Source: Anodontia alba (Eukaryota; Mollusca; Bivalvia; Lucinida; Lucinidae). Taken from it: DNA of 64,000 bases. Location of the stretch: the NCBI GenBank assembly GCA_964016985.1, contig OZ024836.1, forward strand, positions 37,752,152-37,816,151, in the 5' to 3' direction. Below are positions 1 through 10,334 of the stretch, in pieces; positions within the stretch are counted from its first letter, which is position 1, and every line of letters starts with the position of its first letter. Under the pieces are notes generated by a model. It worked only from the letters and a program-made list of their open reading frames with translations. It was not told the origin of the DNA and ran no database searches. The position numbers were made by a program, and so were the translations under genes.

Positions 1-1915
1 TGGAATTCAGCTCAGTATTCTGTAGTGCTTTATTGCATATCATCTTTAGTTACTACCTGTCTGTCATCTTGATGAAACTGAAGTAGTTCCACTGGAGTTG
101 GAATTCATCTCAGGATTCTGTTGAGTTTTATTGCACAGCATCTTTTGTTATCAAATCTCTGTCATCTTGATGAAACTGAAGTAATTCCTCTGAAGATGGA
201 ATTCATCTCAGGATTCTTTAGTGCTTCATTGCATAGCATCTTTTGTTATCATCTCTCTGTAATCGTCTTGAAACTGAAGTAGTTCCACTGGAGGTGGAAT
301 TCATCTTAGAATTATGTGGGGATTTATTGCACAGCATCTTTTGTTATCACCTTCCTGTCATCTTGATGAAACTGAAGTAGTTCCATTAGAGGCAGAATTC
401 ATCTAAGGATTCTGTGGGGCTTTACTGAACAGCATTTTTTTGTTATCACCTCTCTGTCATCTTGACGAAACATAAGTAGTTCCACTGGAGGTGGAATTTA
501 TCTTAGGATTCTGTAGGGCTTTATTTATTGTTTTTTTTTTTTCTTTTCACCTGTCTGTCATCTTGATTAACCTGAGGTGATTCCATTGAGGTAGAGTATA
601 TCTCAGGATTCTGTAGTGCTTCATTGCATCACCTCTCTGTCAATTTCATTAAACTAAAGTAGTTCCACCAGAGGTGGAATTAATCTCAGGATTCTGTGTG
701 GATTTATTGCACAACATTTTTTAATATCACCTTTCTGTCATCTTGACAAAACTGATGTAATTCCATTGGAGATGGTATTTATCTCAGGATTCCATAGTGC
801 TTCATTATAATCTTTTGTAACTACTTGTCTGTTGTCTTGATGAAACTAAAGTAGTTCCATGAAGGTGGAATTCATCTCAGAACTCTCTAATGCTTCATTG
901 GTTATTATCCTTTGTGATCACCTCTGTGTCATCTTGATGAAAATGAAAGTAGTTCCACTGGAGGTGAAAGTCATCTCAGGATTCTTTGGAGGTTTGTTGC
1001 ACAGCATCTCTTGTTATCACCTTTCTGTAATGTTGATAAAACTGAAGTAATTCCACTGAAGTGGAATTCATCTAAGGAATCTGTGGAGCTCTATTGCATA
1101 TAGCATATTTTATTATCACCTTTCTGTTATCTTGATGAAATTAATCTTTTGTAACTACCTGTCTGTTGTTTTGATGAAACTAAAGTAGTTCCACTGAAGG
1201 TGGTTTCATCTCAGGATTCTCTAATGCTTCATTGGTTATTATCCTTTGTGATCACCTCTCTGTCATCTTGATGAAATGAAAGTAGTTCCACTGGAGGTGG
1301 AAGTCATCTCAGGATTCTTTGGAGGTTATGGCACAGCGTCTCTTGTTATCACCTTTCTGTAATCTTGATAAAACTGAAGTAATTCCACTGAAAAGTGGAA
1401 TTCATCTAAGGAATCTGTGGAGCTTTATTGCATACAGCATATTTTATTATCACCTTTCTGTTATCTTGATGAAATTAATCTTTTGTAACTACCTGTCTGT
1501 TGTTTTGATGAAACTAAAGTAGTTCCACTGGAGGTGGAAGTCATCTCAGGATTCTTTGGAGGTTTGTTGCACAGCGTCTCTTGTTATCACCTTTCTGTAA
1601 TCTTGATAAAACAAGTAATTCCACTGAAAAGTGGAATTCATCTAAGGAATCTGTGGAGCTTTATTGCATATAACATATTTTATTACCACCTTTCTGTTAT
1701 CTTGATGAAATTAAAGTTGTTCCACTGGAGGTGGTATTCATCTCAGGGTTCTGTGGAGCTTTATTGCATATAGCATCTTTTGTTATCACAAGTCTGTCAC
1801 CTTGATGAAACTAAAGTAATTTGACTTCAGCTGGAATTCATCTCAGAATTCTGTGGGCTTTATTGCATAGCATCTTCTGTTGTCACTTTCTGTCATCTTG
1901 ATGAAACTAAAGTAC
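1..1915. repeat. 98-bp tandem satellite, about 19 diverged monomers
   Basis: The GAATTCATCTCAGGATTCTG block starts at 101, 199, 297 and 395, an exact 98-bp period, and continues with small indels to about 1915. Each monomer also carries a CTGTCATCTTGATGAAACTG block. A higher-order unit of 334 bp is visible: GTAACTACYTGTCTGTTGT recurs at 817, 1151 and 1485. The array runs off the left edge of the window. Short ORFs inside it are period artefacts. Confidence 0.95.
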
Positions 1916-1984
1916 TGTTTAAAGCATCATAATTGTCAATTTCATCCATACATTCATCAATTTTAGCTTTGCCTGAATAAACAT

Positions 1985-2185
1985 AGTTCTAGAGAAGGCA
2001 CTTCATTTTCAACCAAAACAATTTCAGATTTATCTTATTCTTCCATGAAAACATATGTTGTGGGCACTCATTAGAAGTGCCTCAATGAGGCACTTCTAAT
2101 GAGTACCCACAGCATATATTGTTGTTGTTTTTTTCTGTGAAAGAAGAAACATATTTTCTTGGTATCCTATCCAAAGCTATAATCA
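1985..2185. mobile_element. T8 palindromic MITE (core gamma)
   Basis: Inverted arms at about 2048-2122 are built on ACATATGTTGTGGGCACTCA and its complement, meeting at TGCCTCAATGAGGCA. Flanks show the T8 ends: AGAAGGCACTT at about 1990 and an AAGCTATA stretch at about 2175. No transposase is present, so it is non-autonomous. Confidence 0.7.
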
Positions 2186-2241
2186 TACCAGCTCTCTTGA
2201 GAGTTACTGATATTGTGACCATTCAGATCATCAGTAATGTA

Positions 2242-2457
2242 GTACCATATGTGTCCTAAGTATTTATGCACATAACAATTTACCATACTGGCCCCTAAAT
2301 TTGAGGGTCTATTTTACTACCTTTTGATGTCTCTTAAAACTGCTAGATGAGTGGCAAGTATGTAGACCCTGATCAGATGCTGTGATCTATAGCATCTGGC
2401 CTGGCTCTGCACTGTTTGCTAGGCTTGTCTGTCTGAATACTTAGAGAAATATGGTAC
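2242..2457 (+). mobile_element. T2 MITE (core alpha), degenerate
   Basis: Left end ACCATATGTGTCCTAAGTAT and right end GAATACTTAGAGAAATATGGTA form the T2 terminal inverted repeat. The core is ATGTAGACCCTGATCAGATG with a mutated return arm ending in CACTGTTTGCT. Confidence 0.7.
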
Positions 2458-2834
2458 TTGATTGGGAACAGGAGATCTAATAGTCTGTATAGGACAGTAA
2501 CACTATATACATGTTGCTTAATAAAGTGACAAATTCAGTCGATTTTTATATGCCAAAATCATCAGATTTAAGCATAGGGAAAAACAATATTGCTGTTGTA
2601 TGATTTGGAACATCTTTCTCTATGAATAAAATCACACTTACAGTAGCTAGAGATAAGCATAAAAAAAAAATTAGTAGACAACGGAATACGTTTGTAGCTT
2701 GGAATTGTATTGACAATTTGGCAGAACAAGAACATAGAAAAGTGAATTTTAATAATTAACTATTTGTTTCATTTATCTTCCACATGAAGGCATATGGATA
2801 CACATCAAAGAGAGAGTACTCTGAGTTGTAGATG
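2458..2834. other. unassigned AT-rich stretch
   Basis: I see no ORF, tandem repeat or recognised element. One A-tract (about 2661-2670). Confidence 0.5.
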
Positions 2835-2995
2835 TTTGCCTCCCTTTTTAAAGGGAGCTCACTCCAGCAGAGAGAAAATACTTTCTGATAGAGAAACACA
2901 TTTTAAAGGGTGCTTCTCTTAAATGAAAGAATTTGCTCCAGTGGAGCAAATTCTTTCTTTTAAGAGAAGCCCTCTTTGAGAAGGGAGGTAATTAC
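2835..2995. mobile_element. T9 palindromic element
   Basis: A long hairpin centred near 2942 pairs AAAGAATTTGCTCCA with TGGAGCAAATTCTTT, flanked by GGGTGCTTCTCTTAAAT and TTTAAGAGAAGCCCT. It recurs near 21.7, 28.2, 49.2, 54.65 and 58.8 kb. Confidence 0.7.
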
Positions 2996-3365
2996 TTCCA
3001 TATCAGAGTGATCTCCCATGGAAATGTATCTGTACACTTTATACCCAGTCATTTGAGTATTCTTTATTTTAGTCCTCTTCTTTCAAAGCTCCATTCTGTT
3101 TCCTGTAAATTCTAAATTATATTTTAATATCTTAATCTAAAATCTGTTGTGCTATATAATTATGTATGGCCAGATTTTGTATAATTTTAATTGTTGTCAA
3201 CATTAACAACATCTTATTCCAGAATGTGGCAATTTTGCATGTTTTCATTATTTGTAAATTACGATGTACATGTAGCATGTTTTAAAAAGAGATTGATAGT
3301 TCCCAGGTGAGCCTCACTTACTTCTAAAATAAGCATTTTGTAAGCCATTTTGTATGTGAAAATCA
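2996..3365. other. unassigned stretch
   Basis: AT-rich, nothing recognised on either strand. Confidence 0.5.
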
Positions 3366-3369
3366 TTAA

Positions 3370-3576
3370 CCCTTGCCATGCTGAATAAATTAAGATGCCA
3401 TGCCCACTTCTAATTTTCAGCCAGTTAGATTACTTGATCCAGGTTATTGATACAAACCCACTTACTTAATACAAACAGTGCAGATCCAGACCATTTGCCT
3501 TATGAGGAAGCTAACTGATCTGAATCTACACTATTTACAAAGGCACTGTGCATATTCAGGTTCAGTGGGACCAGAA
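3370..3576 (+). mobile_element. T1 MITE, TTAA-flanked (core alpha)
   Basis: TTAA at 3366-3369 and 3577-3580 brackets ends CCCTTGCCATGCTGAATAAA and TTCAGTGGGACCAGAA. The core hairpin (AGTGCAGATCCAGACCATTT onward) is damaged. TTAA duplication with CCY ends is the signature of piggyBac/Kolobok-type cut-and-paste elements. No transposase is present. Confidence 0.85.
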
Positions 3577-3580
3577 TTAA

Positions 3581-4445
3581 GGCAAATAGGAAACATTTCA
3601 AACTTCCACTTACATGCATCTCATTATAGGGACCTACTTCTCATTTTTAAACTCTGGTGACACTTTGTGAATTTGTTAACTTCAAATTCAGTATGGACTT
3701 CACCAATTATACATTCAAACTTCGTTTTCCAAAAATTAAATGTTTCATGTTTTGATTTTCGACATACAGTATGGCTGATTTTCATTGTCAAGGGAAGCAA
3801 CTCAAACTGATTTGGGAACTGTCAATTCAATATGTTGCTAATCAAACATGTAATGATAAAAATTTAGAAATAGGGAAAAATGACTAAATGTTCTCTTAGT
3901 ATCAACTGATGTTTCTGTGAATTTTGATACATTCTAACTATAGTTGGATGAATGTTTACTGAACATGACTTAGCATGGGATCGCCATGTTTTGCATTGAA
4001 ATTTCTGACCTACGGTTTAGTAAACATTTATCTATTTATAGATAAGGGCTGCGTTCAGTAAAGCAAAACACGAGAATTTTTTAACGGTTATTTTAAACCT
4101 GTCTTATCTGACCTCAAATTAGAGAGAGGCCTTATTCTCGTTGACAAAATTTGATATTAGATTGAATAAATCATATGTATAATGTCAAGCCAGTAAATTT
4201 TTCCATATTGTTTTTGTTATGAACAAGCATACAAAAAGTTTATTCGCATAGGCTGCCATTTTAGTCGTGCCATAAACCAGCTTGAGAATAGTTTGTGGAT
4301 ATACTCACTACCATCCATCGAAAACTGTTACAACTGAATGGAAAGTTTGCAATAGTTTGCGAGTAATCGAAAATGCTTCCATTAATTGAACTCAGCCCAG
4401 GTATCAGCCTTTTATACTAAGTCTGAGTAACTGCCTTTTTTCTAC
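3581..4445. other. unassigned; possible 355-bp TIR element at 4047-4401
   Basis: Mostly unrecognised. GGGCTGCGTTCAGTAAAGC near 4048 and the complement of TTGAACTCAGCCCA near 4387-4400 form a weak inverted pair, so a non-autonomous DNA element is possible. No coding content. Confidence 0.35.
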
Positions 4446-4655
4446 TGTGGTAAAGGTCCTAAAATTTCGTACACCAAAATTGGCATAGGCAAACAGTGCA
4501 GACCCAGATCAGACTGCTCCTTCAGGAGCAGTCTGATCAGGGTCTACACTGTTTGCCTTTCCATGAAGTATTTTAAGAAACAAATGCACAGAAAGCAAAA
4601 TTTAGGACACAAATGTATGGAATAAAGTGTTCGAAATTTATGACATGTACCGTAA
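4446..4655 (+). mobile_element. T3 MITE (core alpha)
   Basis: Ends are GGTCCTAAAATTTCGTACACC and TTCGAAATTTATGACATGTA. The core hairpin at 4490-4556 has inner stem AGACTGCTCCTTCAGGAGCAGTCT-like arms inside the shared GACCCAGATCAG outer stem. Confidence 0.85.
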
Positions 4656-4914
4656 ATGCTTTTTTCAAGTTAACCCTTTGTGTATTTACAGTTACTGTAC
4701 ACCTTTCCTAAACCAACCCCTATTTTTGCACATTTATACATGTATTTATATGTATTTTTCTGTTGTATTGTACTTTTTCTCTGTATATTTATATGCCTAT
4801 TTCAGCTGGTATTAATGTGGATGAGTATCGAGATTCATTGCAACATGGTAAATGTCTGTTTGCATGTTGTAAATATTGTGAAAAGTCTGTCTCTGCCCCG
4901 TACAGAAGAAATTA

Positions 4915-5455
4915 TGATGTACCGTATTCACTCTAAGTATTCTGACACCTCAACTCCTTACTATACCTATTTATGCAGAATTTGAGCAAGTGGATTTAAC
5001 TATGTCTCCTAACATTCTACATGATGGGAAAAATTTCAGCAGATGAAATTTTGAAATATTTTTCTTATTTTTCCTGGGAAATGGGCTTTGGCATTTCATA
5101 CAAATTGTCTCTTTTAAGAGGAGACAATTTGTATGAAATGTCAGAGCCCAAAAGGAGACACTTTGTATGAAATGTCAAAGCCCAAAAGGAGACAATTTGT
5201 ATGAAATATCAAAGCCCATTTTCTGGTTAGAGGAGTCATAGCCCTTTTTCTGGAAAAATAAGAAAAGTATCAAGTTTGTCTGCTGAATTAGCCCAGAGAC
5301 TGGTAAGTTTATTATGTTCAAATATTGTTAGATGAGGGGCAAACACAGTGTAGACCCTGCTCAGATATTGCATTCTGTGACATCTGATCTGGGATAGGAA
5401 CTGTTTACATAGACCTGTCTGTCAGAATTTTTAGGGTAAATGTGGTAGCTATAGA
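4915..5455 (+). mobile_element. T2 MITE interrupted by a T7 element
   Basis: The left part, 4915-5025, has the T2 end (TACCGTATTCACTCTAAGTA) and CTCAACTCCTTACTATACC. The right part, 5305-5455, has the alpha core, CCTGTCTGTCAGAATTTTTAG and GGTAAATGTGGTA. The pieces are contiguous in other T2 copies such as 29233-29450, so the T7 inserted later. Confidence 0.7.
5028..5300 (+). mobile_element. T7 MITE with triplicated hairpin arm
   Basis: Outer parts match T7: ATTTCAGCAGATGAAATTTT on the left, GTCTGCTGAATTAGCCCAGA on the right. After the beta core, a 34-bp piece of the right arm (AGGAGACAATTTGTATGAAA onward) is repeated three times at 5119, 5153 and 5187. Confidence 0.8.
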
Positions 5456-5586
5456 TACAGCACCTCTTTTCAAGTCAAAGTATTTTTCTTATTTCTTCAC
5501 TAATTCATATATTGTGGTATTCAGTTGTCACTCTTGATAAGTATCTGCAATGTGTCTTCAAGGGAAAATAATAAAAAAAACCAAAC

Positions 5587-5850
5587 AACTCAGTGCACTC
5601 TCGTTATCTCGATCTCGCTTATCTCGAAAAACCTATTATCTCGAAGTGAAAATCTGGTCCCTGTTTTAACATTGAAATCCAACAATAGGTAACAAAATAT
5701 TGTGGAAAAGAGGAGAAATTAATATTTTCATTATATCTCTAACTTAAGGAGTCAAACTACATATTCATTTGTAACATGTGGTTGTTCGATTTAATGTTTT
5801 CCGCAATTCCGCAAATCTGATATGACGAGGTATGGATATCTCAAAGTGTT
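5587..5850. mobile_element. pogo/Tigger-like non-autonomous element
   Basis: Starts CAGTGCACTCTCGTTATCTC and repeats TTATCTCGAA-type motifs, resembling pogo-family terminal repeats. It ends near GACGAGGTATGGATATCTC. No transposase. Its 5609-5703 segment is duplicated at 5930-5955 plus 6201-6247, where a T10 element splits it. Confidence 0.5.
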
Positions 5851-5860
5851 TATCTGACTA

Positions 5861-6392
5861 CCATATTTACCATAAGTATTGGGACACCTTTAATATCTAC
5901 TTACTATACTTGTCCTAAAACTTATCTCAAATAACCTTATCTCGAAGTGAAAATCTGGGCCCAGTTGTTCAAAACTAACAATGTCGTTAGTTAATGATTC
6001 GTTAAAATTTTAATCAAGTGATACGCAAATATGCTGAAATTTTTTGCTGAAAAAATGTGAGTAGCTTTTGCAGTGCAAAAGCTACTCACATTTTTTCAGC
6101 AAAAAATATCAGAATATTGTGTATTGAATCCGCTAAAACAGTTAACGAAATGACCCTTAACGAGCTCGTTAAGCTAACGACGCTTTGAACAACTGGGTCC
6201 TGGTCCCTGTTTTAACATTGAAATCCAACAATAGGTAACAAAATATTCCATTCTGCTACCTGTTCATGTGTCTAAACTATTGCTACATGTATGGCCTACA
6301 GTGTAGACCCTGATCAGATGCCACATTCTGCAGCATCTGACCTGGTCTTCACTGTTTGCAAAGGCCCAATACTTAGGGTCATTAGGGTACCC
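5861..6392 (+). mobile_element. T2 MITE carrying a two-level nested insertion
   Basis: T2 left end (ACCATATTTACCATAAGTAT) at about 5861 and right end (CCAATACTTAGGG) at about 6385. Between them is a fragment of the 5.6-kb pogo-like repeat (5930-6247), itself split by T10 (5958-6200). The order of insertion is therefore T2, then pogo-like fragment, then T10. Confidence 0.75.
5958..6200 (+). mobile_element. T10 MITE, full length (243 bp)
   Basis: Ends GGCCCAGTTGTTCAAAAC and CGCTTTGAACAACTGGGTCC. A perfect 34-bp-arm hairpin with a 1-nt loop lies at 6039-6107. The unoccupied paralogous target AAAATCTGGTCCCTG lies at 5650-5668, so the boundaries are exact apart from a T or TG duplication. Confidence 0.9.
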
Positions 6393-6488
6393 TATATGTT
6401 GGTATACACTTGATGAACTTATTCACTGCTCATGATCAGTCCAATACATTCACTTACTAAATGCACTTATCAGTTACACTTACTCAAA

Positions 6489-6780
6489 TCAGGCCTCAGT
6501 GGCTCAGTCAGATGCGTGTCCGACTGAAGATCAGGTGGTTGCAGATTTGACCCCCACCAGGTCCAGCAACATTCTTTCACAAATATTTTCTATACTGTCA
6601 TTCTCTCCTTTCCTCTGATTCAAGAAGGGCAGTTGTCAGTTTCTGGCAAAAGAATGTACACAAAATACTGGTTAACCTGCCCAGGAAAAGTGTGGTTAGG
6701 TAAACTGACCGGCTCGACATGACTTTAATGGGTTCCAATAGGCCGTAAAACCTCAACTCAGTCAACTCAGACAAAATGCA
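6489..6780 (+). mobile_element. S1 tRNA-derived SINE
   Basis: The head has a pol III A-box-like TGGCTCAGTCAG and a weakened B box (GATTTGACCCC). The body (CTGATTCAAGAAGGGCAGTT, TTTCTGGCAAAAGAATGT) is shared with the copies at 26990 and 44112. It ends in a GTAAAACCTCAACTCAGTCA-type tail. Confidence 0.85.
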
Positions 6781-7105
6781 TTCACTGATCAGTTCTACTT
6801 TTTGATCCCTTCACTCAATTTACAGTCACTGTTCTCTTTAAGCTTACTAGAAAACTACACTCACAGGTCGGTTAACTGACCAGTCACACTCACTGATTGA
6901 CACACTGATTGACACGTTGATTGACTGCATCCTTCACTCATTGATGATTAATAATTTACACTCATTTGTGCCTTTACACTCACTAGATAACTACTCTTAA
7001 CTACTTGGTTACAGAATCTGATTCTGAATTGGTTTATTGTGATATGTCAAATGACATTCATCCACCAAGGGTGTGCAACAGGAAGATTAATCCCAAATCA
7101 TTTGA
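6781..7105. repeat. degenerate CACTGATTGA-rich stretch
   Basis: Short imperfect motifs such as CACTGATTGACA and ACTCACTGATT recur from about 6420 to 7000, interrupted by the S1 copy, and again at 8520-8620. The period is not constant. No gene seen. Confidence 0.45.
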
Positions 7106-7109
7106 GTCA

Positions 7110-7548
7110 CAAAATACCTTCTGACATGTGCACACAACAAAGACCCAAATCAGCCTGTGCTTCTGAGCAGTCTGATTAGAGTCGTCCATGTCGGCATCAA
7201 GAAACTTTGCATCATTGGCTATCCAAAAAGTGCCTACTGATGACTCTGATCATGTGATCAGATTGCCCAAAAGTGCTGTCTGATCTGAATCTTTGCTAGG
7301 CATCAGGCCCCCATAGCCTGGTAGATAAGAGAGCTGACTCTTAATCCAATAGGTTTCTCACCATTGTGGTTCGAGCCTTGCTGGGGGAAAGCAGAGTTCT
7401 GCTTACAGATGGCCAGTAGGTTTTTTTCCCCACCTTTGATGAACGATTGGCTCGATATAAGTGAAATATTCTTTAAAGGACTGTAAAACACAAATAAAAA
7501 AGAAAAAAAAATCTTAGCTAGGCACACATGTCCGAAGGGACATTTTCT
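7110..7548 (+). mobile_element. K-type repeat interrupted by S2
   Basis: Ends ATACCTTCTGACATGTGCAC and CACATGTCCGAAGGGACATT are inverted relative to each other, and the core holds AATCAGCCTGTGCTTCTGAG. It is split at GCTAGGCA by an S2 SINE. A second K copy lies at 10335-10800. Confidence 0.6.
7303..7516 (+). mobile_element. S2 tRNA-derived SINE
   Basis: Head: A-box-like TAGCCTGGTAGATAAGAG and B-box-like GGTTCGAGCCTTG. Tail: CTCGATATAAGTGAAATATT, GTAAAACACAAAT and an A-rich end. The host repeat is duplicated on both sides as GCTAGGCA (7295-7302 and 7517-7524), a retroposition target-site duplication. Confidence 0.9.
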
Positions 7549-7735
7549 GACAATTACTGCTCATTTAATATATTTTATATCTGTTACCAGCTGAGTATCA
7601 CATTATGATACCAATGAAAAACATGCTGCCTTAGTTCTGGACTTCTGTAAATTCATTCCTGAATACACTTGAAAATTGCCCTTAAATGGTTCTGAGTCAT
7701 CTCAGTGTCACTCATTTGTACCAGCTGAATCTTAA

Positions 7736-7941
7736 CCCTTCTCATGCTGAATAAATCAAGATGCCACACCCACTTCTAATTTTCAGCCAATCAGGTAACT
7801 TGATCCACAAGATTGACATACATTTATATACTGAATGACAAACAGTTCAGATCCAGATCAGTTGGCTTCTTCAGAAGCCAACTGATCTGGATCTTTATTG
7901 TTTGCAAAAGCAGGGTCTATCCAGGTTCAGCAGGAAAAGGG
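7736..7941 (+). mobile_element. T1 MITE, intact ends and hairpin
   Basis: TTAA at 7732-7735 and 7942-7945. Core: AGATCCAGATCAGTTGGCTT paired with its complement across a 2-nt loop (22-bp perfect arms). Confidence 0.92.
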
Positions 7942-8187
7942 TTAAAGGGGTGGGATACTGAGATGATCGTTCTTTAGGTAATACTGACATACCTGTGGAA
8001 TGGTTTGGGGTCTGACTTTACATCACCCATCATACTACTGATGGAAGTATCAAGTGCCATGCCAACCTCACCTCATTTCTGATCTGTCCGGACCATAAAA
8101 AATTACTAAAAATAGCTTCAGATATTTAATATTATAAAGTACTGGTACAATCAATATTATATATACCTGATCAGATGGTGCAATTAA

Positions 8188-8395
8188 CGCTTAAGTCCTG
8201 CTGAGCTTGGATATACGCTGCCTTTGCAAACAGTGTAGATTCAGATCAGTTGGCTCCTGAAGAAGCCAACTGATCTGGATCTGCCTTGTTTGGCATTAAG
8301 AATGTGAATTTATATCAACAATCTGGATCAAGTAATCTGATTGGCCGAAAATTATAAGTGGGTATGGTATTTTAATTTATTCAGCAAGACAACTA
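8188..8395 (-). mobile_element. T1 MITE
   Basis: TTAA at 8184-8187 and 8396-8399. Core alpha with GTTGGCTCCTGAAGAAGCCA inner stem. Flanked by similar sequences (ATTATATATACCTGATCAG at about 8156 and 8430), suggesting a local duplication around it. Confidence 0.85.
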
Positions 8396-8399
8396 TTAA

Positions 8400-8676
8400 T
8401 ATATCAAGTACTGGTATAACCAATATTATATATACCTGATCAGTGAGTGCCATTAATCTGCTCAGAATGTAACCAAAGAGCATTATTATGTATCTGATCA
8501 GTGGCTCTGTCCTTACAGCTCTGTTAACTCACTGACAGGTAACTTTCCATGATTCAGTCAGGCGTTCCACTGATTGAGCTTTTACACTCAATAATTCATT
8601 GCACCTACTGATCTCTGATGTGTGGCACTTGAAAAGTCCTTGGTAATGATTGTTATGAAAAATTCTGTTGAAAATC
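8400..8676. other. unassigned stretch between T1 copies
   Basis: Contains a near-copy of 8116-8187 at its left edge and degenerate CACTGATT motifs. No gene seen. Confidence 0.45.
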
Positions 8677-8680
8677 TTAA

Positions 8681-8886
8681 CCCTTGCCAGGCAGAATAAA
8701 TTACGATAGCACCCCCAATTATAATCTTAAGCCAATCAGATTACTTTCTCCAGATTGTTGATATAAATTCACATACATAATGGCAAACAGTGCAGATTCA
8801 GATCAGTTGGCTTCTTCAGAAGCCAACTGACCTGGACCTACACTAATTGCAAAGGCAGTGTATATCCAGGTTCAGCAGGACTAGGG
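8681..8886 (+). mobile_element. T1 MITE
   Basis: TTAA at 8677-8680 and 8887-8890. Core GTTGGCTTCTTCAGAAGCCA inside the alpha outer stem. 206 bp, the same length as the 7736 copy. Confidence 0.9.
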
Positions 8887-8890
8887 TTAA

Positions 8891-9389
8891 TAACTGATAT
8901 TTCCAAACTGGCATGCACAGACTGCTTAATCTGCCTTGTATTTTAGTTTTCAAGAATTATTTTGATAGTGTCAGAAATAAAATAGCCATGAAAGGATCCT
9001 TGGGGTTTTGGGTGTATTCAGCCTTCCCTCCCTGTATATGACAATATGACCTATTTTGCCATAGCCTCATAGCCTCCTCATATATGATCAGGGATCGGAA
9101 TCGTAGTGAATGTAAACAACTGAAAGGGACAATATCTCCAATTTTTACCTTCCTTTATAAAGGGAGAACATTGAAGCAGGAAACGTCTGCTGTGAGACTC
9201 CCTTCTTAAGGGGTGGCTACTCCTTTAGGAAAGAGTTTGCCTGACTCACAGTTGTGATTGATTGACACGTTAAGGGTTCATTTACTTCTGTATTGGGCAG
9301 CTTTGTTACCATTGCATGTATGTTCATGTATGAAAATGTTGTCATGACTTTGGAAGTGTAGCATTGGAAGGGTCAGTATTTATAAATAC
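8891..9389. other. unassigned, with a decayed T9 at about 9130-9245
   Basis: CCTTCCTTTATAAAGGGAGAA and CCTTTAGGAAAGAGTTTGCC resemble T9 pieces. The rest is unrecognised. Confidence 0.45.
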
Positions 9390-9626
9390 ACCACAACCTC
9401 TTTATAACACTATTGTTGGGGTCCACTATTGTTGGGGTCCATAGCATAAACCGTGTTAGTTAAACAATCATGTTATATCCAAACAAAAATGTATAGATTA
9501 TATTGAAAAATGACCATTTATGGTCATTTTCCAATATAATCTATACATTTTTGGAATCTATCTTTGAACTGTGTTATATCCAAAACCGTGTTATAACGAA
9601 CCATGTTACAAAGAGGTTGAAGTGTA
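9390..9626. mobile_element. pogo-like MITE with long hairpin
   Basis: Ends CCACAACCTCTTTATAACAC and GTTACAAAGAGGTTGAAGTG. The internal palindrome AATGTATAGATTATATTGAA / CCAATATAATCTATACATTT closes on GACCATTTATGGTC. GTGTTATATCCAAA is typical of pogo-type ends. A partial reverse copy is at about 29935-30080. Confidence 0.7.
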
Positions 9627-9646
9627 AGTAGTTGATATCTTGATAT

Positions 9647-9862
9647 CTACCATATTTACCAGAAATATTTTGGATAGACATGCCTGAGCAGACACTGCAG
9701 GGGCCGATCCAGGATAATTTGATGTGGATACATATATACCTGTTTGCTCACTTGTGTCTGTGCCAATTCTTAGGGTCTATATGGTATCCAGAAAATTATG
9801 ATGCAAGTACTCATTAGATTTGCCTCAATGAGAGTTGTCTAATTATGACCCACAGCATACAG
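9647..9862. mobile_element. decayed T2 (9647-9782) next to decayed T8 (9785-9862)
   Basis: T2 ends ACCATATTTACCAGAAATAT and ATTCTTAGGGTCTATATGGT lack a good alpha hairpin. The adjacent T8 has CAAGTACTCATTAGATTTGC and CTAATTATGACCCACAGC arms. Confidence 0.55.
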
Positions 9863-9987
9863 TTTGATGCAAAAATACAATGTTTGAAAAATTTCATATA
9901 TAAAGCATATCATAGCGCTTTCAATACTAAACAAAATAAATATATCTTTTTGTCGCAAATGACCTTCGTGGTATGATGCGTCATTAA

Positions 9988-10156
9988 CCTGTTCCTGCTG
10001 AACCCGGATATACCCTGACTTTGCAAACAATTAGATGCAGATCAGTTGGCTTCTTCACTCTTTGCCATTATGTGAATTAATAGCAACAATCTGTATCAAA
10101 CAGTCTGATTGGCTGAAATTTGAAGTGGCATCATAATTTATTCAGCAGGACAAGGG
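9988..10156 (-). mobile_element. T1 MITE with one hairpin arm deleted
   Basis: TTAA at 9984-9987 and 10157-10160. GATCAGTTGGCTTCTTC runs straight into CTCTTTGCCATTA, so the return arm is missing (169 bp versus about 206). Confidence 0.85.
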
Positions 10157-10164
10157 TTAAACCT

Positions 10165-10213
10165 GAAATCATCATCCAGGCCTGTCCATCCCAATGTTTA
10201 GGGTTGCTATGGT
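10165..10213. mobile_element. solo T2 right end
   Basis: GGCCTGTCCATCCCAATGTT followed by TAGGGTTGCTATGGTAAC matches the T2 right terminus only. Confidence 0.5.
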
Positions 10214-10334
10214 AACAGCCTACTATGGCTGTAATGACCACAAAGATTATATGAAGCAGACTGATGAAAAGTATAATTGTGGCTGAAAGAATTGATCAGC
10301 ATCAATTTCAGCACTGGAGATTCCTGTATTTGAG

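Noticed and set aside
4490..4556. Rho-independent terminator-like hairpin
   Set aside because: It is one of many identical MITE cores; bacterial terminators do not apply to this genome.
4627..4985. Two overlapping Tyr/Cys-rich ORFs
   Set aside because: They arise from TGTATTTATAT-type low-complexity DNA and overlap T3 and T2 elements.
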